Positions 19,711-30,088 are shown, counted from the first letter of the stretch. The stretch: DNA of 64,000 nucleotides from Acinetobacter sp. ANC 4648 (GCF_002135345.1 NZ_NEGI01000001.1:1-64000); one strand, 5' to 3'. The notes: generated by a model from the sequence alone, not told the origin. A program made the numbers and translations.

Positions 19711-20037
19711 ATGTCTGGCAATATTATTAATACCACTGATGCAAACTTCGAAGCAGATGTTTTAAATTCTGACATCCCTGTGATTGTTGATTTTTGGGCA
19801 GCTTGGTGTGCACCGTGTAAAGCGATTGCACCTGTACTTGAAGTACTTTCAACTGAATACGAAGGCAAAGTCAAAATCGTTAAAGTTGATGTGACCGCGT
19901 GTGAAGCAACGGCTGTAAACTATAACATTCGCAACATTCCAGCTTTACTAATGTTCAAAAATGGTGAAGTTGTTGCTCAACAAATTGGGGCTGTACCTAA
20001 ATCTAAATTGGTTAGTTTCATTGATGAAAACATCTAA
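19711..20037 (+). CDS. trxA: Thioredoxin 1
   Basis: A 108-residue cytosolic disulfide reductase that serves ribonucleotide reductase and others. The active site WCAPCK is at about residues 31-36 (the canonical form is WCGPCK; Ala replaces Gly), and the cis-proline segment is RNIPALLMF. ATG 19711 has GGAG 7 nt upstream. The frame extends back to 19582, but that part is leader sequence without similarity. A strong terminator follows. Confidence 0.95.
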   Translation: MSGNIINTTDANFEADVLNSDIPVIVDFWAAWCAPCKAIAPVLEVLSTEYEGKVKIVKVDVTACEATAVNYNIRNIPALLMFKNGEVVAQQIGAVPKSKLVSFIDENI

Positions 20038-20061
20038 TTCAATCTTCTGAATAGAGATGCT

Positions 20062-20090
20062 AAATGCGTTATATTTTTTATAACGCATTT
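20062..20090 (+). terminator. trxA terminator
   Basis: A 12-bp perfect stem (20062-20073 with 20079-20090, arm AAATGCGTTATA), a 5-nt loop and a T-run to 20094. Confidence 0.9.
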
Positions 20091-20104
20091 TTTTCGTTGG
20101 TAAA

Positions 20105-20133
20105 TTGACAAATCCGTTGATCTCACTTATATT
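20105..20133 (+). promoter_or_regulatory. Near-consensus sigma-70 promoter of rho
   Basis: -35 TTGACA (20105-20110), a 17-nt spacer and -10 TATATT (20128-20133). Transcription would start near 20140. Confidence 0.8.
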
Positions 20134-20139
20134 TCTTAT

Positions 20140-20367
20140 TCAAGGAACTTTGGAGTTTCCTTTTCCAGTTTCTTAAAACACAACACATAAGATCGCCGCT
20201 CGGCAACAGAAATTGTTTTACACATTTCTCCTCGAAAGAACAAATCAGATTCTGAGTTTGTTATTGTGCAAATACAATTCCTTCTCAACTCTTGTACTGC
20301 GGACGACTTTTGCTGCTTTTTCCTTTATCTGTGTGCCACACACATCCTAATTTTAATCTGATCATAT
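20140..20367 (+). promoter_or_regulatory. Long G-poor leader of rho
   Basis: About 225 nt untranslated between the predicted start of transcription and the rho ATG. It is pyrimidine-rich and poor in G (for example the stretches TTTCCTTTTCCAG and CTTTTTCCTTTATC), with a small hairpin TGTGTG-CC-ACACACA near 20329. E. coli rho is autoregulated by Rho-dependent attenuation in a leader of similar size. The composition here fits a rut-like region, but this is inference. Confidence 0.5.
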
Positions 20368-21636
20368 ATGAATTTAACTGAACTCAAGAAAAAACCGATT
20401 GGCGAACTCATTAAAATTGCTGAATTTATGGGCCTTGAAGGAATGGCGCGTAATCGTAAGCAAGACATTATCTTTGCGATCCTTAAACGTCATGCAATGA
20501 ATGGTGAGGAAATTTTCGGAGATGGTGTTTTAGAAATTCTCTCTGATGGTTTCGGCTTCTTACGCTCTGCCTCTGGTTCTTACCTCGCTGGTCCAGATGA
20601 CATTTACGTCAGTCCTTCACAAATCCGTCGCTTCAATTTGCGTACTGGCGACACCATTACTGGTACGATTCGCCCACCCAAAGAAGGTGAACGTTATTTT
20701 GCACTGTTAAAAGTGAATCAAATTAACTATGACACTCCAGAAAACTCACGCAATAAAATTCTTTTTGAAAACTTAACGCCGTTATTCCCAACAGAACAAC
20801 TGATTATGGAATTGGGTAATGGTTCAAGTGAAGACTTAACGGCACGTGTGGTTGACTTGATTGCACCGATTGGTAAAGGTCAACGTTCAATTATTGTTGC
20901 GCCACCAAAAGCTGGTAAAACCATGTTACTACAAACGATTGCACAATCGATCGTTCGTAATAATCCAGAAGTTTTCCTGATTGTACTGCTGATTGACGAA
21001 CGTCCTGAAGAAGTGACAGAAATGGAACGCACTGTACGTGGTGAAGTCGTTGCTTCAACCTTCGATGAAGCACCTGCACGCCACGTTCAAGTCGCTGAGA
21101 TGGTGATTGAAAAAGCAAAACGTCTGGTTGAACATCGTAAAGACGTTGTGATTCTACTTGACTCGATTACTCGTTTAGCCCGTGCGTATAACACTGTAAT
21201 TCCATCATCTGGTAAAGTATTAACAGGTGGTTTAGATGCCCACGCTCTAGAACGTCCAAAACGCTTCTTTGGTGCTGCACGTAATATTGAAGAAGGTGGC
21301 TCATTAACGATCATTTCTACTGCCCTTATTGAAACTGGTAGTAAAATGGATGATGTCATCTACGAAGAATTTAAAGGTACAGGTAACCAAGAAATTACTC
21401 TTGATCGCCGTATTTCCGAAAAACGTGTCTTCCCTGCAATGAATATCAAAAAATCAGGAACACGTCGTGAAGAACGCCTCATGAGTGAAGAAAATTTACG
21501 TAAAGTGTGGATCTTACGTAAACTTCTCCATCCTATGGATGAACTTGCAGCAATGGAATTCTTATTGGATCGCATGAAAGAAACCAAAACCAATGATGAT
21601 TTCTTTGATCAAATGAAACGTAAAGCTGCAAACTAA
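20368..21636 (+). CDS. rho: Transcription termination factor Rho
   Basis: Hexameric RNA-dependent ATPase that terminates transcription. It is 422 residues, like E. coli Rho (419), without the long N-terminal insertion of some phyla. The N-terminal helical domain is 1-47 ([18 protein letters not shown]), the OB-fold RNA-binding domain has DGFGFLRS, Walker A is [12 protein letters not shown] at about residue 180, Walker B is [16 protein letters not shown], the Q loop is [20 protein letters not shown] and the R loop is GTGNQEI. A terminator follows. Confidence 0.98.
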   Translation: MNLTELKKKPIGELIKIAEFMGLEGMARNRKQDIIFAILKRHAMNGEEIFGDGVLEILSDGFGFLRSASGSYLAGPDDIYVSPSQIRRFNLRTGDTITGTIRPPKEGERYFALLKVNQINYDTPENSRNKILFENLTPLFPTEQLIMELGNGSSEDLTARVVDLIAPIGKGQRSIIVAPPKAGKTMLLQTIAQSIVRNNPEVFLIVLLIDERPEEVTEMERTVRGEVVASTFDEAPARHVQVAEMVIEKAKRLVEHRKDVVILLDSITRLARAYNTVIPSSGKVLTGGLDAHALERPKRFFGAARNIEEGGSLTIISTALIETGSKMDDVIYEEFKGTGNQEITLDRRISEKRVFPAMNIKKSGTRREERLMSEENLRKVWILRKLLHPMDELAAMEFLLDRMKETKTNDDFFDQMKRKAAN

Positions 21637-21653
21637 TTTCTTTATTACATTTT

Positions 21654-21683
21654 AAAAAAGCTATCCATTTGGATAGCTTTTTT
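21654..21683 (+). terminator. rho terminator
   Basis: A 13-bp perfect stem (21654-21666 with 21671-21683, arm AAAAAAGCTATCC), loop ATTT, ending in a T-run. Confidence 0.9.
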
Positions 21684-22017
21684 ATTGGTTGACATCACTT
21701 ACATAAAAACACAATTAATATTTTTTTGATAAAATAAATTATAAGCAACTGAATTATAAAATATAAATAAAAAAATCACCTTATTTTTTAATCAATAATC
21801 TGTAACTTCCCTATGTAAATTGAATTTTCAATTGTTAATACCTGTTAAAAAAGTATCTTTTTTCATCAGTTTTACCAGTTTTTTTCACGCAGCTAGTAGT
21901 AATTTTAAATGCGCAGTGATAGCATGTCCGCATACCGATTAGACTGCTCATGCAAAAAGCAAAAAACAGGCTAATTTGGTTTTTTAAATCTCAATTATAA
22001 TTTATGAGAGTGATGCC
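21684..22017. other. Intergenic region upstream of the Lpp-like lipoprotein gene
   Basis: AT-rich DNA of 334 nt. No gene is supported. A TATAAT at 21996-22001 is too close to the ATG to serve as its promoter with a normal leader, so the real promoter is probably further upstream. GAGAG at 22006-22010 is the likely Shine-Dalgarno. Confidence 0.35.
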
Positions 22018-22272
22018 ATGTTATTCAAAAAAATCGCTATTGCTGCTGCAGTTGCTACTACTTTAGCTTTCGTTGGTTGTGCTAAAAAAACTGAAGAAGC
22101 TGCTCCAAATACTGAAGCTGCTGCATCTCAAGTAGAAGCTGCTGCTTCTGCTGTAGAAGCTACTGCTGATGCTGCTGCATCTCAAGTAGAAGCTACTGCT
22201 GATGCTGCTGCATCTACTATTGAAGCTGCTGCTTCTACAGTTGACGCTGCTGCTACTTCAGTTGCAAAATAA
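22018..22272 (+). CDS. Small Ala-rich lipoprotein with 7/11-residue repeats, Lpp-like
   Basis: An 84-residue lipoprotein. The signal peptide ends in FVGC (Cys21), with Ala-Lys-Lys following, so the mature chain is 64 residues, close to E. coli Lpp (58). After a short linker it is built from repeats starting with Glu or Asp: EAAASQV, EAAASAV, EATADAAASQV, EATADAAASTI, EAAASTV, DAAATSV, then the final Ala-Lys. Units of 7 and 11 residues are typical of helical coiled-coil rods. The C-terminal Lys matches the residue through which Lpp is linked to peptidoglycan. At DNA level the two 11-residue units are a 33-nt tandem repeat. The Lpp-like role is inferred; the sequence is low-complexity and homology cannot be shown here. 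Confidence 0.7.
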   Translation: MLFKKIAIAAAVATTLAFVGCAKKTEEAAPNTEAAASQVEAAASAVEATADAAASQVEATADAAASTIEAAASTVDAAATSVAK

Positions 22273-22292
22273 TAATCGCTTAGATTATTATT

Positions 22293-22324
22293 AAAAAAAA
22301 GAGAACCTTTGGTTCTCTTTTTTT
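22293..22324 (+). terminator. Terminator after the Ala-rich lipoprotein gene
   Basis: Strong stem AAAAAAAAGAGAACC / GGTTCTC plus T-run with a 3-nt loop. Confidence 0.9.
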
Positions 22325-22414
22325 ATACCTATACTTTTTAAATCCTATATCACCCAAAAGCTCAATCTTATGCAATCATCATTAGCACATTAAAAGGACA
22401 ATAAGTTCAGCTAT

Positions 22415-22448
22415 AAAAAAAGCCCCAAGTATAAACTTAAGGCTTTTT
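22415..22448 (-). terminator. Terminator of the pheST-ihfA operon
   Basis: Imperfect hairpin. AAAAAGCC and AAGT on the left pair with ACTT and GGCTTTTT on the right, with one 2x2 internal mismatch and loop ATAA. It gives a T-run on the minus strand just after ihfA. Confidence 0.7.
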
Positions 22449-22464
22449 CATCAAAAAATATCAA

Positions 22465-22764
22465 TCATTCATCAATTTGCTCTGTACCCACGCGCTGTCT
22501 AAATTTCTGACCAGCACGGAAAGTCACAACACGACGAGCGGAAATCGGAATTTCTTCACCCGTTTTTGGATTACGACCTGGACGCTGACGCTTATCACGT
22601 AGCTCAAAGTTACCAAATCCTGATAATTTGACTTGTTCACCCGCAATTAATGCCTGGCTAATTTCATCAAAAAACAATTCGACCATTTGTTTTGCTTCGC
22701 GGCGATTTAAACTCGTAAGCTCACTTAAATGATCAGCCATTTCTGCTTTTGTTAATGCTGTCAT
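22465..22764 (-). CDS. ihfA: Integration host factor subunit alpha
   Basis: A 99-residue DNA-bending protein, the alpha half of the IHF heterodimer. The HU/IHF fold is clear: [13 protein letters not shown], then [23 protein letters not shown], where RNPKTG with its Pro forms the intercalating beta-arm. Alpha is preferred to beta from the start sequence and from its place directly after pheT, as in E. coli. Its ATG overlaps the pheT stop by 4 nt (ATGA), implying translational coupling. Confidence 0.95.
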   Translation of the reverse strand: MTALTKAEMADHLSELTSLNRREAKQMVELFFDEISQALIAGEQVKLSGFGNFELRDKRQRPGRNPKTGEEIPISARRVVTFRAGQKFRQRVGTEQIDE

Positions 22765-25142
22765 GAGGCCCTCAATGTCGCTTGGTAAGTATTTCCTAAC
22801 ACTTGAATAATGTTATCCATACCTGATTTAATTTCAGCATCTTCAAGTGTACGTGATGGATGCTGCCATAATACTGCAAATGCTAGAGAGCGTTTGCCTT
22901 GTTCAACACCTTGACCAGTGTACACATCGAATAACCAAACTGAGTCTAAAAGCTCCCCACCCGTTTTTTCGATAAGTTGCTGAATTTCACTAACATTAAT
23001 ATTATCACTAATTAAAAGCGCAATATCACGTCTTACTGACGGAAATCGTGATAATTCTGTAAAATTAGATACATAAGTTTGCAAAACAGCCGTTTGATCC
23101 AGTTCAGCAACCCAAGTAATGCCCAAATCGAGTGCATCTTCCAATGAAGGATGTAAACGCCCCAAATAACCAACCGACTTTCCAGCCACTAAAATTTCAG
23201 CAGATTGGCCAGGATGTAGCCATTCACGCTCAGAACGCACATATTCAACCTGAACACGTCCCGCCGCTAAAACCTCTTCGACTTCACCTTTCAGATCAAA
23301 GAAATCCATCGGCTGTACTTTTGCATGCCATGATTCGGCTTGCTTGGCACCAACAGCAATCATCGCCAACGTTGGAATTTGCTTCAGATCATGAATGCTT
23401 TGCGCATTTTGATAATCAAAACGTAAACCCAACTCAAAGAAACGTACGCGGCTTTGCTGACGATTGATGTTGTATTGCACACATGGAATCAAACTCGATA
23501 ACAATGTTGAACGCATGACTGCCAAATCACTTGAAATGGGATTGGCTAAAGCCAATGGATTCACATGAGGATTCAGTTGTTTTTCAAGTTTCAAATCTGC
23601 AAAGCTAAAACTAATCGCCTCTTGATAGCCTAAAGTCACTAAAGTTTGACGCAACTGCACAAGATCAAACTGATCTTGATATTTGGCTAACTTCACATCC
23701 ATCACAGGCAGACTCATCTGAATGTTGTCATAGCCATGAATACGTGCGACTTCTTCAATCAAGTCTTGATAAATTACCATATCATAACGATGCGATGGTG
23801 GAACAACGCTCCACTCACCTTCTGCTTTAGCCGTTACATTACAACCTAAACGCTGTAAAGCATCCTGAATAAATGCAGATGCCACTTTATAGCCAAGCAG
23901 TTGATCAACCTGAGTCTGATTGAGCTCAATCACTTCACGTTTAGGCAATAGTGCTGCCTTTTCAGCAACAGTAATTGGACCAAACTCACCACCAGCCAAA
24001 TCTTGAATCAACTGAGAAGCTCGATGCATTGCGATCATTGGCAATTCAAAATCGACACCACGCTCATAGCGCTGAGATGCATCGGTATGCAAACCGTAAC
24101 GGCGTGCACGTCCTGCAATGTGTAATGGTGCAAAGAATGCTGACTCTAAGAAAATTTCAGTAGTATGCTCTGTTACTGATGAAGATAAGCCACCCATGAT
24201 GCCCGCGATTGCCAATGCTTTTACATCATCAGCAATTACCATCACATTTTCTGAAAGTTCAACTTCTTGCTCATTTAGCAACACTAGTTTTTCATTCTTA
24301 GTGGCTTGACGCACATGTACTGCGCCTTGCACAGTACTTGCATCAAAGGCATGTAATGGCTGGCCCAACTCCATCAATACATAATTAGTAATATCAACCA
24401 AAATACTATGCTGACGGATGCCTGAACGTGCCAAAGCTTGTTCCATCCAAGCAGGTGTCGCAGCTTTGGTATTTACATTTTTGATTACACGACCTAAATA
24501 ACGTGGGCAACCTTCAGTATCAACCACTACCTGCTTCACATCTGCGATGGTTGCGGCAACCTCTCTCACTTCTGGAGCTGTCACAGCAAGTTGATTGATG
24601 ACCCCAATTTCACGGGCAATTCCACGAATACTAAAACAATCACCACGGTTTGGAGTAATACTAATATCAATCACATGATCATCAAGATTCAGATACTCAC
24701 GGATATTGATTCCCACAGGAGCATCTACAGGCAGCTCTAATAGACCATCAACTTTATCTTCGAGATCAATTTCAGAAGCGCCACACAACATTCCTTGTGA
24801 TTCAACACCACGAAGTTTGCCTTTCTTAATTTTAAAATCACCTGGCAATACAGCACCAATCGTCGCAACTGGTACTTTCATACCTACTCGCACGTTAGGA
24901 GCACCACACACGATCTGTAAAGGCTCACCTGAACCAATATTGATTGTAGTTACACGTAAACGATCTGCATCAGGATGTTGTTCTACTGTTAAAACTTCAC
25001 CGACCATCACACCACTAAAAGGCTTCGCTGCGGGTGTCATCTCATCAACTTCGAGACCCAACATAGTCAACTGATCAGATAAAGTTGCACTATCAATTGC
25101 AGGGCTGACCCACGTGCGTAGCCAATTTTCGCTAATTTTCAT
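22761..25142 (-). CDS. pheT: Phenylalanine-tRNA ligase beta subunit
   Basis: The 793-residue beta subunit of the heterotetrameric enzyme. The EMAP/OB tRNA-binding domain is at about 40-150, the B3/B4 editing domain at about 210-370, the B5 domain at about 400-480 and the C-terminal ferredoxin-like anticodon-binding domain at about 700-793 ([17 protein letters not shown]). The gene lies 33 nt after pheS and overlaps ihfA by 4 nt. Confidence 0.98.
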   Translation of the reverse strand: MKISENWLRTWVSPAIDSATLSDQLTMLGLEVDEMTPAAKPFSGVMVGEVLTVEQHPDADRLRVTTINIGSGEPLQIVCGAPNVRVGMKVPVATIGAVLPGDFKIKKGKLRGVESQGMLCGASEIDLEDKVDGLLELPVDAPVGINIREYLNLDDHVIDISITPNRGDCFSIRGIAREIGVINQLAVTAPEVREVAATIADVKQVVVDTEGCPRYLGRVIKNVNTKAATPAWMEQALARSGIRQHSILVDITNYVLMELGQPLHAFDASTVQGAVHVRQATKNEKLVLLNEQEVELSENVMVIADDVKALAIAGIMGGLSSSVTEHTTEIFLESAFFAPLHIAGRARRYGLHTDASQRYERGVDFELPMIAMHRASQLIQDLAGGEFGPITVAEKAALLPKREVIELNQTQVDQLLGYKVASAFIQDALQRLGCNVTAKAEGEWSVVPPSHRYDMVIYQDLIEEVARIHGYDNIQMSLPVMDVKLAKYQDQFDLVQLRQTLVTLGYQEAISFSFADLKLEKQLNPHVNPLALANPISSDLAVMRSTLLSSLIPCVQYNINRQQSRVRFFELGLRFDYQNAQSIHDLKQIPTLAMIAVGAKQAESWHAKVQPMDFFDLKGEVEEVLAAGRVQVEYVRSEREWLHPGQSAEILVAGKSVGYLGRLHPSLEDALDLGITWVAELDQTAVLQTYVSNFTELSRFPSVRRDIALLISDNINVSEIQQLIEKTGGELLDSVWLFDVYTGQGVEQGKRSLAFAVLWQHPSRTLEDAEIKSGMDNIIQVLGNTYQATLRAS

Positions 25143-25175
25143 ATCTATAAAACCTTAAAAATCTTGAATTTTGTC

Positions 25176-26177
<1,002 letters not shown>

Positions 26178-26327
26178 TTAGAAAAATAATATAACCCATT
26201 ATTCTAACAGTTTTTATGCAGATGGATGAAGCCTACTAGACAGGAAAATTAGATTAGTATTTTCCATTAGAAAAAGGATAAGATAATCAGACTTTCACAG
26301 CGATAATATCACTGAGATCTATTACAA

Positions 26328-27359
26328 ATGGCACTCGATCAAATTTGGAAACAGCAACTGACACTGGTAACGTATGGCAACGAATATCTCACCCAAAATT
26401 TAAGCTTTAATCGCTGGGTACAACATGCCATATTCAACCAACATGCACTTGGCTTTCGTGATTTACTTTCACAACACTTACTGGCACAACATTTTCAGAT
26501 TTGGTTGGAAGGTTTAAAGAAACAAGGTGTTAATAGAATTAGCCTACACAGTTCGAGTATTTTACAGGATGAACAAAATCCAAATGCCAATGTAGAGCTA
26601 CTGCCAATTGCACATTTTATCGTGAGCCATGAAAAAACTAAAAAAACGGCATGGATTTTAGGTAAAGAACTAGCCGAATGGTATACAGCAGACAATGATT
26701 ATGAAATTCCGACGGAACAGCGCTCCAATATTCGTCATGAAACATTTTGGCGTTTTGAGCTAAACCCCAAATTAATTAAACGGATTGATCAGGACTTAGC
26801 TCAACCGAATTGGGATGATATTTGGGCTTATACAGATAACGAGTTATTTGATACACGCTATGCACAAGACTTTCAGGAACCGCAGAATAAAGACTTACCC
26901 TATTATGGTATGACTCACCCCTTAACCAAAGAGGGTGAATTCTCAAAACAAAGCACATACTTACCTTTATTACCGACAGACTATCAAGCTGATTATGCTC
27001 ATGAAACTCTCCATCGTTTAGGTGCTTTATCTGAATTTGTACAAGCTAAATTAAAACATCCACATAATGAAAATGATGAAAGCTTAAGTCCAGATGAGCA
27101 ATTAAATTTACGTCATTTTTCAGAAAAACTGGATGATTTAACGGCAAAATTTGTAGTAAAAGTTGCTAATCATTATAAGTCTGCACGTTTAACAGCAAAA
27201 GAAATCACTTCGCCTTTTGATAATATAGCCACAGGCAACAAGCAAGCTTCTCGATTAAAACCAAGCCATTCCGACCATAAAGTGGGTAGGTCGAGTGTGC
27301 TAACCTTAATCATTATTACTGTGATTATCTGTATTTGTGCCTATTATTTTGGGCTTTAA
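26328..27359 (+). CDS. Uncharacterised C-terminally anchored membrane protein
   Basis: I do not recognise the family. The 343-residue protein has no signal peptide. Residues 1-280 are soluble and rich in Gln, His, Trp and acidic residues. After a basic linker (KPSHSDHKVGRSS) a single hydrophobic helix at about 324-342 (VLTLIIITVIICICAYYF) ends the chain. This topology is that of a tail-anchored inner-membrane protein with a cytosolic body. Residues 225-275 look helical and may form a coiled coil. It stands alone, divergent from pheS, with its own terminator. Confidence 0.7.
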   Translation: MALDQIWKQQLTLVTYGNEYLTQNLSFNRWVQHAIFNQHALGFRDLLSQHLLAQHFQIWLEGLKKQGVNRISLHSSSILQDEQNPNANVELLPIAHFIVSHEKTKKTAWILGKELAEWYTADNDYEIPTEQRSNIRHETFWRFELNPKLIKRIDQDLAQPNWDDIWAYTDNELFDTRYAQDFQEPQNKDLPYYGMTHPLTKEGEFSKQSTYLPLLPTDYQADYAHETLHRLGALSEFVQAKLKHPHNENDESLSPDEQLNLRHFSEKLDDLTAKFVVKVANHYKSARLTAKEITSPFDNIATGNKQASRLKPSHSDHKVGRSSVLTLIIITVIICICAYYFGL

Positions 27360-27420
27360 GATTATCAAAATACAGACTTAATCAAAAAATTTAGTTTTAA
27401 TTAAACATTTTAACTTAATA

Positions 27421-27450
27421 AAAAAAGCAGCTCATTCCAGCTGCTTTTTT
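27421..27450. terminator. Bidirectional terminator
   Basis: A 12-bp perfect stem (arm AAAAAAGCAGCT, 27421-27432 with 27439-27450), loop CATTCC. It serves the converging tail-anchored protein gene and the small gene at 27468. Confidence 0.85.
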
Positions 27451-27467
27451 ATTCTATACAAATTTGA

Positions 27468-27665
27468 TTAATTGATGGGTTTTAGAGTAATAAATATTTT
27501 ATGCTCATTTGCATGCTGATTAATATAATGATTAATAGATGCAACTTCACCATGCACTTCTGCATCCGCACCATACATAATACGTAGATATTCACCTTCA
27601 CGAGGCAAAATCTCCAAATTCACTTCTATTGTGCCTTGCTCTAAACCATCTATATGAACCTGCAT
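27468..27665 (-). CDS. Small hypothetical protein
   Basis: A 65-residue protein of unknown family. It looks beta-rich with alternating polar and hydrophobic residues (IEVNLEILPREGEYLRIMYG; HKIFITLKPIN), so it may be a small beta-barrel or SH3-like fold. I chose ATG 27665 (MQVHIDG); an in-frame ATG lies 12 nt upstream. Coding is supported by the terminator right after the stop and by the regular composition. Confidence 0.55.
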   Translation of the reverse strand: MQVHIDGLEQGTIEVNLEILPREGEYLRIMYGADAEVHGEVASINHYINQHANEHKIFITLKPIN

Positions 27666-27767
27666 GTAAAACTCCAATTTTTATTGTCTTTATAATCTAT
27701 GTAAAGTGAGTCAAAACAGATATGAGTTTCATGTAGATATTATGTAATACTTCAGCAAAAAATTGGA

Positions 27768-28145
27768 TTAATCATCATACTCAAGCTGATCTTCATTCAC
27801 ATTGATAAAATCAGGTTTTGGCGTGATCTCAAATTGGACTGCTAATATTTTATCTTGCTTATTCAATTGAGCTTTCGCAACGCGATGCATGCCATCCATA
27901 ACTCGCCCTTCCGCACATAAAATAATGGGATAGGTTAAATCGGCTTCATTGATTAATTGCACATGCTCAATAATTTGCTGAGTAGTTGGGTATAAGTTTG
28001 GAAACCAATAAGCTTCATGCAACTCTTTAATTTCAGACAAAGAAATTTCTTTAACTTTAAAATTCTGACTCAGTTCTACAAGATGGAGAACATTCCAAAT
28101 ATAAGTGTCTGCTTCTACCCTACGAAAATGGTATTGTTTTCTCAT
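27768..28145 (-). CDS. Stand-alone ParB/sulfiredoxin-fold domain protein
   Basis: A 125-residue protein with the ParB/Srx-type motif: LYPTTQQIIEHVQLINEADLTYPIILCAEGRVMDGMHRVAKA. In the middle of this, DGMHR corresponds to the DGxHR box of ParB-like nucleotide-binding domains. There is no helix-turn-helix, so it is not a chromosome-partition ParB. Related free-standing domains include nucleases and phosphotransferases, and the activity here is unknown. It lies just downstream of rplT, behind a terminator, on the same strand. Confidence 0.65.
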   Translation of the reverse strand: MRKQYHFRRVEADTYIWNVLHLVELSQNFKVKEISLSEIKELHEAYWFPNLYPTTQQIIEHVQLINEADLTYPIILCAEGRVMDGMHRVAKAQLNKQDKILAVQFEITPKPDFINVNEDQLEYDD

Positions 28146-28187
28146 GATTTAACTCCAAAAGCACTTATATATCATATTTTAAAGCAT

Positions 28188-28216
28188 AAAAAAGACCGCT
28201 AAAAGCGGTCTTTTTT
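28188..28216 (-). terminator. rpmI-rplT terminator
   Basis: A 13-bp stem (28188-28200 with 28204-28216, arm AGCGGTCTTTTTT) and a 3-nt loop, with a T-run in the minus-strand direction. Confidence 0.9.
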
Positions 28217-28232
28217 GAACCATCTACGATGA

Positions 28233-28592
28233 TTAAGCAGCTAATCCGCTTTTCGCTTTTTCAGCTAAAGCAGTAAATGCAACTGCATCATGCATAGCGA
28301 TGTCAGCAAGTACGCGACGATCGATAATCACTTGAGCTTTTTTCAAGCCATCGATCATGCGGCTGTATGACAAACCGTTTAAACGAGCACCAGCATTGAT
28401 ACGAGCAATCCACAAAGCGCGGAATTGACGTTTCTTTTGACGGCGGTCACGGTAAGCATATTGACCAGCTTTAATTACCGCTTGGAACGCTACACGATAA
28501 ACACGTGAACGCGCGCCATAGTAACCTTTAGCACGAGCAAGAATTTTTTTATGACGACGATGCGCCTGTACACCACGTTTTACACGAGCCAT
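28233..28592 (-). CDS. rplT: 50S ribosomal protein L20
   Basis: A 119-residue ribosomal protein beginning [15 protein letters not shown], with the L20 signature in the middle ([16 protein letters not shown]). It follows rpmI by 11 nt. In E. coli L20 represses its own operon by binding the leader; I could not identify the matching pseudoknot here. Confidence 0.98.
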   Translation of the reverse strand: MARVKRGVQAHRRHKKILARAKGYYGARSRVYRVAFQAVIKAGQYAYRDRRQKKRQFRALWIARINAGARLNGLSYSRMIDGLKKAQVIIDRRVLADIAMHDAVAFTALAEKAKSGLAA

Positions 28593-28603
28593 TTATAATC
28601 TCC

Positions 28604-28798
28604 TTAGATGTATGGGCACATACGACGAACTGATTTCACGTCACTTACGTGAACCATGACACAGCCGCGTAATTGACGAATACGCTTAGCAGATTTTTTG
28701 GTCAAAATGTGGCGTTTGAACGCTTGTTTACGCTTGATACCGTTAGCAGTCGCTTTAAAGCGTTTAGCTGCACCACGGCGAGTTTTCATCTTAGGCAT
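28604..28798 (-). CDS. rpmI: 50S ribosomal protein L35
   Basis: A 64-residue basic ribosomal protein, [15 protein letters not shown], with the L35 signature near the N-terminus. It pairs with rplT. infC, its usual upstream neighbour, is 3.8 kb away, and six other genes intervene. Confidence 0.98.
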   Translation of the reverse strand: MPKMKTRRGAAKRFKATANGIKRKQAFKRHILTKKSAKRIRQLRGCVMVHVSDVKSVRRMCPYI

Positions 28799-29338
28799 AA
28801 CAACCTCTTTTGAACACCTGTTTGGAACGTTTGCACCATTACAAAACGACCTGCAGGTAAGGGAGCGAACATTCTAAAGTAAATCTGCACAAAACGAAAG
28901 CACATATCCTGAAATTTAACGATTGCATATGGAGCTTAAAACTCAAAATTTCACAAATCAATTAACATAATTCTAGGCACAGTTTCAACAATTAACCCTC
29001 TAAAGCTTACGCATCATGACAAAACTATAGCGCTACTCTATGTCGGTGCTTTTATTATGCTTTGATATCAAAACTATCAATTATTATGCTGAACCCTTTT
29101 TTCTTAATACTTTTCATTCAACTTCAGAAAGTTATTATTCCTTTTCCGTTAAATGAAAAAATCCAATCGATTTCAGCTCAATATCATCACCAGTCTCATG
29201 GACGAGACTCAAAATAATTTCAAGATAAGTCATTTTCTATGCGTTTTTCTATTGCGACTTATGCCAAATCAGGAAATACTCTGCTCATTTTAAATTACAC
29301 ACTTTAATGCATCCCTCAATGCGTGGTAGAAATAGAAT
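28799..29338. other. Intergenic region between rpmI and the TonB-C-domain gene
   Basis: 540 nt without a supported gene. On the minus strand TAGAAT at 28871-28876 is a plausible -10 for rpmI-rplT, leaving a leader of about 65 nt, but its -35 is poor. The rest is AT-rich and holds nothing I recognise. Confidence 0.35.
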
Positions 29339-30088
29339 ATGAATAGAACGCTTTATCTTGCTGTATTAATGTGTTTACCGATGACTGCCACACAAAGTGC
29401 TCCTCAGCAATTACCCACCATAACGATCAATGCTGAAGATGAAACACCCCATCTTACAACACGTATTCAATGGGTTAAATTTCCACAAATACACTATCAA
29501 AGTGCCGACTTAGTCAATCAGGATCGATCCGCCATTGTTCGTGTCTATGCGGATAAAACTGGTAAAATTATTAATTCTGACATTCAAGAAAGTACTGGAA
29601 TAAAGATACTTGATCAAAAGCTTTTAAATGCAATTCAAAATGCCGAACTAAAACCCACTACCAAAGAGGGAAAAGCCGTTAAGCTGATTGGCTATCAAAC
29701 CTTTACTTTAAAGCTGAATGATGCAGTCGATAAAGCTGCCAGCAAACAACAATGTAGTTATCCCTTTAACTCACATAATTGGTTAAAACAAGCCAAAGGA
29801 AAATCTGTACCTTTTGCTTATCTGCAACAACCGCAACTACAAATACCTGAAGACTTATTGAAAGATAAAGATCGCGTCGTTAAATTTAAATTTAAAATTA
29901 ATCAGCTCGGTGAAGTCACTCAGGTCAAATTGAAAAAGCGCTCAGGCGTAAATACCATTGATCAACAAATTATAGCAGCTGTTGAGCAAAGTAAAGTTGA
30001 TGCGAAACGCTCTTATAGAACATTATGGATGTACAAAAAAATGACCTTGAATGATAAAATTGAACTTAAAATCAATGAATGTCACTAA
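29339..30088 (+). CDS. Periplasmic protein with two tandem TonB-C-terminal-like domains
   Basis: A 249-residue exported protein. The N-terminus (MNRTLYLAVLMCLPMTATQSA) is a signal-peptide-like segment and there is no other membrane helix. Two TonB-CTD-like units follow: about 65-127 (AIVRVYADKTGKIINSDIQE to GYQTFTLKL) and about 180-247 (VVKFKFKINQLGEVTQVKL to IELKIN). Each has the V-x-F-x-I-x-x-x-G pattern and the DQ helix (ILDQKLLNAI; TIDQQIIAAV). It lacks the SxxxH anchor helix and the Pro-rich rod of true TonB, so it is unlikely to transduce energy. Confidence 0.7.
   Translation: MNRTLYLAVLMCLPMTATQSAPQQLPTITINAEDETPHLTTRIQWVKFPQIHYQSADLVNQDRSAIVRVYADKTGKIINSDIQESTGIKILDQKLLNAIQNAELKPTTKEGKAVKLIGYQTFTLKLNDAVDKAASKQQCSYPFNSHNWLKQAKGKSVPFAYLQQPQLQIPEDLLKDKDRVVKFKFKINQLGEVTQVKLKKRSGVNTIDQQIIAAVEQSKVDAKRSYRTLWMYKKMTLNDKIELKINECH

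Noticed and set aside
20891..21593. Minus-strand open frames opposite rho
   Set aside because: Rho is intact and highly conserved; the antisense frames follow from its codon usage.
21996..22001. Perfect TATAAT just before the Ala-rich lipoprotein gene
   Set aside because: Transcription would start almost at the Shine-Dalgarno, leaving no normal leader, and no -35 is at the right distance.
22130..22250. CRISPR-like or other regular repeats
   Set aside because: The only regular repeat is the coding 33-nt tandem repeat in the Ala-rich lipoprotein gene; there are no spacers.
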